NCBI GenBank assembly: GCA_034440575.1
Contig: JAOTOL010001660.1
Span: 5,446,501-5,510,500, forward strand
DNA from: Imbricaverruca yamaguchii
Taxonomy: Eukaryota; Arthropoda; Thecostraca; Neoverrucidae
Length of the DNA: 64,000 bases
Reading direction: 5' to 3'
A program made the position numbers and the translations under genes. Positions 45,713-54,800 of this stretch are shown here, in pieces. The stretch's first letter is position 1; every line of letters begins with the position of its first letter. Below the pieces are notes generated by a model that was not told where the DNA came from, made no database searches, and saw nothing but the letters and a program-made list of their open reading frames with translations.

Positions 45713-48700
45713 AATCCGGACGCTCTCACCGAAACCCTCTCCCGCCTGACGGATCTGCTTACGGAGCAAGCCACAGCATCCGCCAGGAGAGAGGAACGGC
45801 TTCTGGCGCTGGCCGAATCGGCCACCCAGACCAGACCGCAGCACAGCACGCTGACCGACTCCGCTGCCGACCGCACCGATGCCGCCGGTGCTGACCCTGG
45901 TTCAGCCACCCGCGGCACGAGACGGCTGGGTGCGACAGCCACGCCTGCCCCCAGGCTGATGGAAGGTGCCAGCCTGCGCGAGTTCGCCTCTTGGCGGGAC
46001 AAATTCGAGGGGTACGCCATTCTCACCGGTCTGTATGACCTCCCGCCGGCGAGTCAAACCGCCGCCCTCGTCACCCTGCTCGACGACCAGTGGACGCGAA
46101 CCCTCCGTCACGGCCTGGATATTGACGTTTCCACGTCCGATATCCAGACCATCATCCGAGGTATGGAGCGCCATCTGCGTCGGCAGCGTAACGTGATCCT
46201 GGATCGGCGAGAGTTCTTCCGCCGTCAGCAAGCGGACGGTGAGACATTCGATGAGTTTTTCATGGCTTTGCGCGAAATCGCCCAGTTTTGCGACTTCTGT
46301 CCGCATTGCACGGACCCACAGCTTCGTGATCGCATCGTCACTGGGATCCGAGATGAGGACACCCTGCGTGCGCTTCTGAGCGAAAGTGATCTCACCCTGC
46401 AGTCAGCAGTCCACATCTGCCGTGGGCAAGAAAACGCCCGTCAGAACTCGGCTGCCATGACAAACGGCCACGTCCAACCTGTGTCCGCATATCGTCGGAA
46501 CAGGACTGCCCGTGCCCGTCAGTCAGACTCCGGCCGCCCAGGCACTCGTCGGAGGGATCCCAGCGGCTCAAACACCCGTCGGACAGACTCGCATCCGACG
46601 CTGGACAGGTGTCTCGCCTGCGGTCGCTACCCGCACGCCGACGGGCAGCCATGCCCTGCCCGGACGGCCACGTGTCACCTGTGTCACCGTCGCGGCCATT
46701 TTCGGGCCAGGTGTCGTCAACGTGGCGCGACATCTGGAACAGCCCCAGCACAGCGCAACAGCTCCAGACAAAGGGACTCGGGCCAGTATCGTGCGAACGT
46801 GTCCGACATACGAGTTTACGGCCTGTCGTCCCGCCGCTCTCCCAGGATCAGGCTGTTTACGACCCACCATAATGGTGCCGGCTCAACGCTCTGGACACCC
46901 GACACCGGAGCGGAAACTTCCTGCATTGGTGTGGCACATGCTGCGGAAATGCACGTGGACATAAGTCGTTTGTCTTCGCCCGCGGACAAGCTGTATGCAG
47001 CTGGTGGCCATGAGCTCCAGTGTTTTGGGACTGTGCAGTGTGACCTGACATTCGGTGCAATCACAGCGACAGTGACCGTACATGTAATACAGGGCCTGGA
47101 CAGCGCCCTGCTCTCCTGGCACGACTCCATCGCCCTCGGAATTCTGCCACCGGACTTCCCCAGTCAGGTGGCGAGCGTGGCCGCCGGTGGAACGGATACG
47201 GAAGCCGTGCCGCCTAGCGGCAGCACTGTCAGACGAGAGGGGCTGTCACCGCCGTTGGATGACAACACCTCTACGAGGACGCGAGAGGAGGCGCCGGCGC
47301 GACCCCCGCGCCGACGACAAATCAGCACGAACCAGACCCTGGTGCACAAGTCAGATGCTCTCTCCAGAGCCCCCGTGGATGACCCCACACCAGACGACGA
47401 GGAAGCCGAAGATGACGTGACTCATCAGCTCCACAGTCTCGTCGTGCGCTCAGTGACCCAGCTGGATCCAGACGGAGCCCGGGTGTCTCCCATCGAGGAT
47501 GCCACGCTGACCCGCGTCCGCGACGCCGCCCGCGCCGACGCCGAGTACATAGCGCTGTGCGAGGCCGTGACAAACGGCTTCCCTGATCAAAGACGTGACC
47601 TGCCCGCTGCCCTGAGGCCATACTGGGGCGTGCGAGATCGCCTGGCCGTTGACGACGGAATCCTGGTATGTGGTCCTTGGCTGGTCATTCCCAGAAGCCT
47701 CAGAGCAGAGACTCTGCAGCGCCTGCACGACTCGCACCAAGGCATCGAACGCACACAGCGCCGCGCACGCCAGTCTGTATACTGGGCCGGCATCGACCGC
47801 GATGTTGCCGACACCGTTGGCTCCTGCCAGGTATGCCGTGAACGGCTGCCTCGCCAGCAGCGAGAGCCGCTGATGTCGGACCCCCCGCCGAGCCGAGTCT
47901 TCGAGTCTGTGTCTACAGATTTCTTCAGTCAGGCAGGCAAGACCTACCTGGTGTACGTTGATCGGCTCTCCGGGTGGCCCGCAGTTGTGCACTGCGCCGG
48001 CGACGCCACCGCCCGGACTCTGATCCGGCACCTGCGGGAAATCTTCGCCTCCACCGGTGTTCCCTGTGTGCTACGCAGCGACGGTGGCCCACAGTACACT
48101 GCTCATCTCACCAGAGACTTCCTGCGGCGCTGGGGCGTAACACATCACATGTCTACCCCACACTACCCCCAGTCCAACGGCCACGCTGAGGCGGCCGTCA
48201 AACTAGTGAAGAGACTGGTGCAGAAAGTGACCGTAGCGGGGGACCTTGACTGTGATGCGTTCGCTCGTGGGCTGCTAGAGCTTCGCAACACCCCGCGAGC
48301 GGACCACCGGTCACCCGCTCAAATCCTCTACGGCCGTCCTCTGCGCTCAGCGGTCCCCATGCACCACCGTGCCTTCGCACCTGTGTGGCAGCGAGCCGCT
48401 GACGACTGTGACGCCCGCGCCGACTCACTCCGGCAAGCGGCCCGTGACCGCTATGATCGAGCGGCCATGCCACTGCCCAGCCTGCGCGTTGGGACCCACG
48501 TGTCCCTTCAGGACCCCTCGACCGGGTTATGGGACCGGCGAGGCACCGTTGTAGGTGTAGGCCGACGGCGTGACTTCCTAGTGAAGCTCCCCAGTGGCCG
48601 CATATATTGGCGCAATCGCCGTTTCCTGCGCCCATTCCGCCCGCTCGTGTCCATGTACACACCGCCGTGTCCGTCCGCGCCGCCCAGTCAGGCCGCGCAG

Positions 48701-48859
48701 ACCCACCCACTGCGCACTGTTCGTTTTGCGGACGAGTTGACCGACCGACGGTCACAGCCCCCACAGCCACCGACCAGTCCGGTTCCACGTCGCAGCGGCA
48801 GACGCTCTCACCGCCCCGCTCGCCTCCAAATCGACCCCAGGCTTCCCTCTTACGAGTAA
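45710..48859 (+). CDS. Gag-protease-integrase polyprotein (no RT/RNase H), 1049 aa
   Basis: Residues 1-280 form a Gag-like region rich in charged helices ('FASWRDKFEGYAIL', 'QQADGETFDEFFMALREIAQ'). Zinc knuckles follow: C301-x2-C304 and a canonical C322-x2-C325-x4-H330-x4-C335. The aspartic protease active site is D398-T-G-A, ending with LPPDFP at 479-484. A normal element would continue with RT and RNase H (about 450 residues). Here only ~60 low-complexity residues intervene before DALSRAP (549-555), the usual last motif of RNase H. The integrase has H673/H676/C706/C709 and a complete D737, D791, E827 triad (35 residues between the last two). A GPY/F-like C-terminal module lies at ~928-976. 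No stop or frameshift is present, so integrase and gag appear selectable, or the deletion is very recent. Start is the first ATG after the LTR. Confidence 0.92.
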   Translation: MNPDALTETLSRLTDLLTEQATASARREERLLALAESATQTRPQHSTLTDSAADRTDAAGADPGSATRGTRRLGATATPAPRLMEGASLREFASWRDKFEGYAILTGLYDLPPASQTAALVTLLDDQWTRTLRHGLDIDVSTSDIQTIIRGMERHLRRQRNVILDRREFFRRQQADGETFDEFFMALREIAQFCDFCPHCTDPQLRDRIVTGIRDEDTLRALLSESDLTLQSAVHICRGQENARQNSAAMTNGHVQPVSAYRRNRTARARQSDSGRPGTRRRDPSGSNTRRTDSHPTLDRCLACGRYPHADGQPCPARTATCHLCHRRGHFRARCRQRGATSGTAPAQRNSSRQRDSGQYRANVSDIRVYGLSSRRSPRIRLFTTHHNGAGSTLWTPDTGAETSCIGVAHAAEMHVDISRLSSPADKLYAAGGHELQCFGTVQCDLTFGAITATVTVHVIQGLDSALLSWHDSIALGILPPDFPSQVASVAAGGTDTEAVPPSGSTVRREGLSPPLDDNTSTRTREEAPARPPRRRQISTNQTLVHKSDALSRAPVDDPTPDDEEAEDDVTHQLHSLVVRSVTQLDPDGARVSPIEDATLTRVRDAARADAEYIALCEAVTNGFPDQRRDLPAALRPYWGVRDRLAVDDGILVCGPWLVIPRSLRAETLQRLHDSHQGIERTQRRARQSVYWAGIDRDVADTVGSCQVCRERLPRQQREPLMSDPPPSRVFESVSTDFFSQAGKTYLVYVDRLSGWPAVVHCAGDATARTLIRHLREIFASTGVPCVLRSDGGPQYTAHLTRDFLRRWGVTHHMSTPHYPQSNGHAEAAVKLVKRLVQKVTVAGDLDCDAFARGLLELRNTPRADHRSPAQILYGRPLRSAVPMHHRAFAPVWQRAADDCDARADSLRQAARDRYDRAAMPLPSLRVGTHVSLQDPSTGLWDRRGTVVGVGRRRDFLVKLPSGRIYWRNRRFLRPFRPLVSMYTPPCPSAPPSQAAQTHPLRTVRFADELTDRRSQPPQPPTSPVPRRSGRRSHRPARLQIDPRLPSYE

Positions 48860-48988
48860 CCTTCACGCACTCGCCGGTACGATGTGTTGTGAAGCATTGT
48901 GCATGTTGTGCAGCATTGTGCTGTAGCCCGAGCTGTGGCGGCAGGGTGTTGTGAGTCGACACCAACCGTTTGCCGTCGTCGTCGACTC

Positions 48989-49000
48989 GGAGGGGAGGTG
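48989..49000 (+). other. Second polypurine-tract-like sequence
   Basis: 'ggaggggaggtg' is identical to the tract and first two LTR bases at 49,049-49,060, and lies 60 bp upstream. It may be a duplicated or internal plus-strand priming site. Confidence 0.5.
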
Positions 49001-49048
49001 GAAGTGTGTAGTAGTCGTTGGCATAGTCTGGAACCTGACCATGAACTT

Positions 49049-49058
49049 GGAGGGGAGG
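49049..49058 (+). promoter_or_regulatory. Polypurine tract
   Basis: GGAGGGGAGG ends exactly at the first base of the 3' LTR, as expected for the plus-strand primer of LTR retrotransposons. Confidence 0.85.
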
Positions 49059-49268
49059 TGTTGTGCGTGTGTCGCATGCGCCGAGCGCGGGCCGTGGTTT
49101 ATGGCACCACGGACGCGCGACCCACTTCCGACCGTTCGCCCGGGCAGGGCCCAGTCGCGTCAGGGCAAGGCCACAGGCAGCAGCGTGCGTGTCGAGCCGT
49201 GGACAATATAGAGACCGTGATAGAGCAGTGTATCAAGAGACAGTGAGCACTGAGCGTGCACCACCACA
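49059..49268 (+). repeat. 3' long terminal repeat
   Basis: 210 bp, two substitutions relative to the 5' LTR (C for G at 49,174; T for C at 49,231), followed by the target duplication GGAAG. Confidence 0.95.
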
Positions 49269-49346
49269 GGAAGGGGGATTGCGACAGAAAGCTGTTTCTC
49301 GACAGCCGATCTTGAGGAATTACCCAATTGCTGTTCTGTGCGCTGT

Positions 49347-49535
49347 CAGCCAGGACAAGGGACGTTTGGTCTAGGGATTAGTTCCTCGTCTCACAATCGA
49401 AGGATTGTGGGTTCGAGTCTCACCTGTCGCTACACTTCGCCCGCGACCAATCGGCGTGAGGGATTGGCGACGCTACATGACTCAATGGTCGATGTGCCGT
49501 AGAGCCAATAACCAATGAACCAACCAGCCAGGACA
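49347..49535 (+). mobile_element. tRNA-derived SINE, family A (11-bp target duplication)
   Basis: CAGCCAGGACA occurs at 49,347-49,357 and 49,525-49,535, around a body of about 167 bp. B box 'ggttcgagtct' lies at 49,410-49,420. The body 'cgcgaccaatcggcgtgag' and tail 'ccaataaccaatgaaccaac' match the copy at 18,617-18,781. Confidence 0.9.
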
Positions 49536-49647
49536 CGCTGAACAAGCCGCGCCCTGCCCGTCAGAGATTCGTCCATATAAACAGACGCGTTCGACAGACC
49601 GCTCGGTGACCTCGACTTGTTCTCACCATCAAGGAGCTGGAAACTAG

Positions 49648-50491
49648 ATGCGTGTGAACTGTGCCAACTTCATCGCCGTGTCTTACTCAGAGCGTCTGAT
49701 ATCTGAAACACTTCCATGGATGGATTGTGAGGACGTGTCTACAAACTTCGCTTCCCGGTCGGGACGTCAGCGTCTGGTGTATGTGGATAGACTCTCTGGC
49801 TGGCAGGTGGTCGCCGACTCATTCCCCGAGGGCCACTCCAGAACTGCGCAACTCAGTTCAGCTGCCCGGAATGCGTTCGCGGAACGCGGTGTTCCGGCGC
49901 GGTTTGGATGTGACTGCGGTCTGCGGTGGTCTGGCAGTGAACTTCGGAAGCGCCTGGCATGTGAGTCGGCTAGACCGGATCAGCTCACTACACACCGCCT
50001 CCAGGCCAACGGTCGCGCTGAGGAATCGGTGAAGACGGCGACGGCGCCCACTGCGACGACTCCCGCCAATGGTGATCTGAATAATGACAGCTCTGTGACA
50101 GGCGTTTTTCAAAGCCGAGGAGCACACCTCGGTTAGATGGCAGCTCACCGGTGCGAACTGTGTTTCGGCCGTCGGCTTCTATATTGTGCAGCTGCCGATC
50201 GCCGGTCCTTTGGTCGAGAGTGGCAGCCTGTGACGTCGGGGTGCGGTGCTCGAGCTTCTGCGCGGAAGGAACAACCGGACAGGAGATTCAATTAACGCGT
50301 CGTGCTCATTTCGTCACTGCATTTGTGCACCAAAGGGAGGGTCTAGGATCCCAATGCCAAATTATGGAATCGAACTGGTGCGGCCAATCAGCCAGGCTCG
50401 AGGCGAGACTATCGTGTGCGAGTGGAGGTTCCGGTTATTGCGGGGTTCTATGTCGAACCAGACGCTTTACGTGAGAGGTTCTAGGGATTTC
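49648..50491 (+). pseudogene. Decayed Gypsy-type integrase
   Basis: The first frame (49,648-50,136) shows C-x2-C of the integrase zinc finger ('CVNCANF'), then 'EDVSTNFASRSGRQRLVYVD', where the first catalytic Asp is replaced by Asn. Next come 'CDCGLRWSGSELRK' with the second Asp and 'NGRAEESVKT' with the Glu. After frameshifts, 'LCFGRRLLYCAAADRRSFGR' (50,157 on) and 'DPNAKLWNRTGAANQPGSRR' (50,348 on, after an in-frame stop) match the linker and C-terminal module of the intact neighbour. It is a relative of, not a copy of, the element at 45.5-49.3 kb and is much older. No LTRs were found for it. Confidence 0.75.
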
Positions 50492-50990
50492 CACAACGGC
50501 GTAGGGGAATGCAGCGTAAAACGCCTCAAATGTGTGCTTCAGCACGACACCAGAAACAATGCAGCCATAATTAACGCTAATCCCCAATGCAGTCGTCGTG
50601 TACAACGGCTTCCCCCTGTCGATCAACGTATGCTGGTAGAACGGGACGGCTGATTTGATGGCTGTACTCAGTGGGTTGAATTTGTATTGATTTGTGAAAT
50701 CGATGATCTAATTCGTGCTCGTGTCTACGTGTCACAGCTATGTATGTCCTTGTGCGCCCAGAGGCGCACAAGGTGCTGGAATGATCAGCGAGATAAATTC
50801 CCTGTACTACAGTGCATTGCTTGCGCAGGTGCATCGCAGCGTGCGCTCTCATTCGGATTTTGATGGAAATATCACAATGGCACCCGTTGCCATGCCAATT
50901 GATGCCGCATGTTAGCACGTGATGGCTGTGCAGCGTCACACTGTGGAACACCCGTCATTAAACCGCGCCGTCTTTCCGGTCAAAACCTCC
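50492..50990. other. Unannotated stretch
   Basis: No feature recognised beyond the end of the integrase relic. Confidence 0.5.
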
Positions 50991-51797
50991 CACCCCGTCT
51001 CGGGGGGGGGGCGGTTGAAGACCCCCTTCTAAAATCCAAACAAAGCATGGCACGAAAACGAAAGAGGTGTCATCGGAAAGCGCTCGACGAGTAGGGTCCG
51101 GGTCCATCCTCCAAAACAAATTTCCCCCAAAAGTGACATCACCAGGGGGCTAGATTTCCACGACTTTTCACGACTTACATTATGGTTTTCACTCTGGGCA
51201 GTTCATTTTGGGGAATATATGTAAGAAACAAAATTTATTTGGAATGAGAAAAGGACAGCGATATCGACCAGGGTATAATTTTTGTTTGCCCCCCCCCCCT
51301 CCCACCATTTTTGTATTTCAAAATTTTGAGTTTTCAAGATTTCTTTACTTTTCCTTTTCCAATGGGTAGAGCAGACCGGAAAACGCTGTTGGAAGTCAAC
51401 TTGCCGTAATAGAAAATGCTTACTTTAGCCAGAATCCTGTATTTGTACTCCAAGTTGGCAAGTACGCAAAATTTATATGTAGTCAAAAACGAAAAAAGAA
51501 ATGAAAAATTCATCTAATACGTTTTGTTGCATCCGTAAAGATAAGCAAACACTGAAAGTTTCATTAAAATATCTGTATCCGTTAAAGCGTGACTACTAGT
51601 TGAACGTTTTTGGAGGTGACCTCACTTGACCTTGACTTACTCGTTACCCTAGACGACCTGACCTAAACCTTTTGAATCAGCATGTAAAATTCATGTGGAA
51701 AAAGGTATGCCAATTTTGGGCGTGCTGCCGCGCGCCGTTCGTCCGCTATCCGTGCAAAACCTGAAGGGGTGGATGAAGACCCCCCGAGACGGGACGG
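50991..51797. mobile_element. AT-rich block bounded by inverted G-run ends (putative non-coding element)
   Basis: 'cccgtctcgggggg' near 50,994 recurs inverted as 'ccccccgagacggg' at ~51,779-51,792. Each end also has a nearby 'tgaagaccccc', so each end is palindrome-like. Inside is AT-rich non-coding DNA with a C-run (~51,286), and 'gaggtgacctcacttgacct' and 'gacgacctgacctaaacc' at 51,615-51,670. The same architecture is seen at 8,944-9,919. Mobility is inferred only. Confidence 0.4.
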
Positions 51798-51839
51798 GTT
51801 CATTATCGATACCGTGACTGTCATCGACGCGAGTATGTC

Positions 51840-54800
51840 GTCATGTCGTCCTATCCCATACCGTCATATCGTCATATCGTCATATCGTCATATCGTCATA
51901 TCGTCATACCATCATGTCGCCATACTGTCATACTGTCATACTGTCATACCGTCATACCGTCATACCGTCATACCGTCATACCGTCATATCGTCATATCGT
52001 CCTGTCGTCCTGTCCTGTCGTCCTGTCGTCCTGTCGTCCTGTCGTCCTGTCGTCATGTCGTCATGTCGTCATGTCGTCATGTCGTCATGTCGTCATGTCG
52101 TCATGTCGTCATGTCGTCATGTCGTCATGTCGTCATGTCGTATGTCGTCATGTCGTATGTGGTCGTCATGTCGTCATGTCGTCATGTCGTCATGTCGTCA
52201 TGTCGTCATGTCGTCATGTCGTCATGTCGTCATGTCGTCATGTCGTCATGTCGTCATGTCGTCATGTCGTCATGTCGTCATGTCGTCATGTCGTCATGTC
52301 GTCATGTCGTCATGTCGTCATGTCGTCATGTCGTCATGTCGTCATGTCGTCATGTCGTCATGTCGTCATGTCGTCATGTCGTCATGTCGTCATGTCGTCA
52401 TGTCGTCATGTCGTCATGTCGTCATGTCGTCATGTCGTCATGTCGTCATGTCGTCATGTCGTCATGTCGTCATGTCGTCATGTCGTCATGTCGTCATGTC
52501 GTCATGTCGTCATGTCGTCATGTCGTCATGTCGTCATGTCGTCATGTCGTCATGTCGTCATGTCGTCATGTCGTCATGTCGTCATAGTCATATAGTCATA
52601 TAGTCATATAGTCATATAGTCATATAGTCATATAGTCATATAGTCATATAGTCATATAGTCATATAGTCATATAGTCATATAGTCATATAGTCATATAGT
52701 CATATAGTCATATAGTCATATAGTCATATAGTCATATAGTCATATAGTCATATAGTCATATAGTCATATAGTCATATCATCATGTCATGTCTTCATGTCG
52801 TCATGTCGTCATGTCGTCCTTTCCCATATCGTGGCAACGTCATAGCGTCATATCGTCATGTCGTCCTTTCCCATATCGTGGTAACGTCATATCGTCATAT
52901 CGTCATATCGTCATGTCGTCATGTCGTCATGTCGTCATATCGTCATGTCGTCATATCGTCATGTCGTCCTATCGTCATATCGTCATATCGTCATGTCGTC
53001 ATGTCGTCATATTGTCATGTCGTCATATCCTCATATCCTCATGTCGTCATGTCGTAGCTCAGTTACCGTCATGGTAGCGTCATATCGTCATATCGTCATA
53101 TCGTCACATCGTCATGTCATGTCGTCATGTCGTCATATCGTCATGTCGTCATGTTGTCATATCGTCCTATCCCATACCGTCATATCGTCACATCGTCATA
53201 TCGTCATATCGTCATGTCGTCATGTCGTCCTATCCCATACCCTCATATCGTCACATCGTCATATCGTCATATCGTCATGTCGTCATGTCGTCCTTTCCCA
53301 TATCCTGGTAACGTCATGCGTCATATCGTCATGTCGTCATATCGTCATATCGTCATTTCGTCATATCGTCATGTCGTCATGTCGTCATGTCGTCCTTTCC
53401 CATATCGTGGTAACGTCGTAGCGTCATATCGTCATATCGTCATATCGTCATGTCGTCATATCGTCATGTCGTCATATCGTCATATCGTCATGTCGTCATA
53501 TCGTCATGTTGCGATGTCGTCATGTCATGTCGTCATATCGTCATATCGTCATATCGTCATATCGTCATATCGTCATATCGTCATATCGTCATATCGTCAT
53601 ATCGTCATATCGTCATATCGTCATATCGTCATATCGTCATATCGTCATATCGTCATATCGTCATATCGTCATATCGTCATATCGTCCTATCGTCCTATCG
53701 TCCTATCGTCCTATCGTCCTATCGTCCTATCGTCCTATCGTCCTATCGTCCTATCGTAATATCGTCATATCGTCATATAGTGATTTCGTCATATCGTCAT
53801 GTCGTCATATCGTCATGTCGTCCTTTCCCATATCGTGATAGCGTCATAGCGTCATATCGTCATACCGTCATATCGTCATATCATCATATCATCATATCGT
53901 CATATCATCATGTCGTCATGTCGTCTTATCCCATGCCGTCATATCGTCATAACGTCATGTCGTCATATCGTAATATCGTCATATCGTAATATCGTCATAT
54001 CGTCATATCGTCATAGCGTCATAGCGTCATAGCGTCATATCGTCATATCGTAATATCGTAATATCGTCATATCGTAATATCGTCATATCGTAATGTCGTC
54101 ATGTCGTCATATCGTCATGTCATGTCGTCATGTCGTCCTTTTCCATATCGTGGTAACGTCATATCATCATATCGTCATATCATCATATCGTCATATCGTC
54201 ATATCGTCATATCGTCATATCGTCATGTCGTCATGTCGTCATGTCGTCATGTCGTCATGTCGTCATGTCGTCATGTCGTCATATCGTCATGTCGTCATGT
54301 CGTCATGTCGTCATGTCGTCATGTCGTCATATCGTCATGTCGTCATGTTGCCATGTCGTCATGTCGTCCTATCCCATACTGTTATATCGTCATATCGTCA
54401 TATCGTCATATCGTCATATCGTCATATCGTCATATCGTCATATCGTCATATCGTCATATCGTCATGTCGTCATGTCGTCATGTCGTCATGTCGTCATGTC
54501 GTCATGTCGTCATGTCGTCATGTCGTCATGTCGTCATGTCGTCCTGTCGTCATATCGTCATATCGTCATGTCGTCATGTCGTCACATCGTCATGTCATGT
54601 CATGTCTTCATATCGTCATGTTGCCATGTCGTCATGTCGTCCTATCCCATACCGTCATATCGTCATGTCGTCATGTCGTCATGTCGTCATGTCGTCATAT
54701 CGTCATGTCGTCATGTCGTCATGTCGTCCTGTCGTCATATCGTCATATCGTCATGTCGTCATGTCGTCACATCGTCATGTCATTTCGTCATTTCGTCATT

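Larger units (their letters stand above)
45485..49268 (+). mobile_element. Gypsy-type LTR retrotransposon lacking reverse transcriptase, complete and young
   Basis: 210-bp LTRs at 45,485-45,694 and 49,059-49,268 start TG and end CA, and differ at two positions only (45,600/49,174 and 45,657/49,231). GGAAG flanks the element on both sides (45,480-45,484 and 49,269-49,273), the 5-bp target duplication expected of this group. A primer-binding-site-like sequence directly follows the 5' LTR and a polypurine tract directly precedes the 3' LTR. One uninterrupted ORF fills the interior. It lacks the RT and RNase H region, so the element should depend on another element for cDNA synthesis. Confidence 0.93.
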
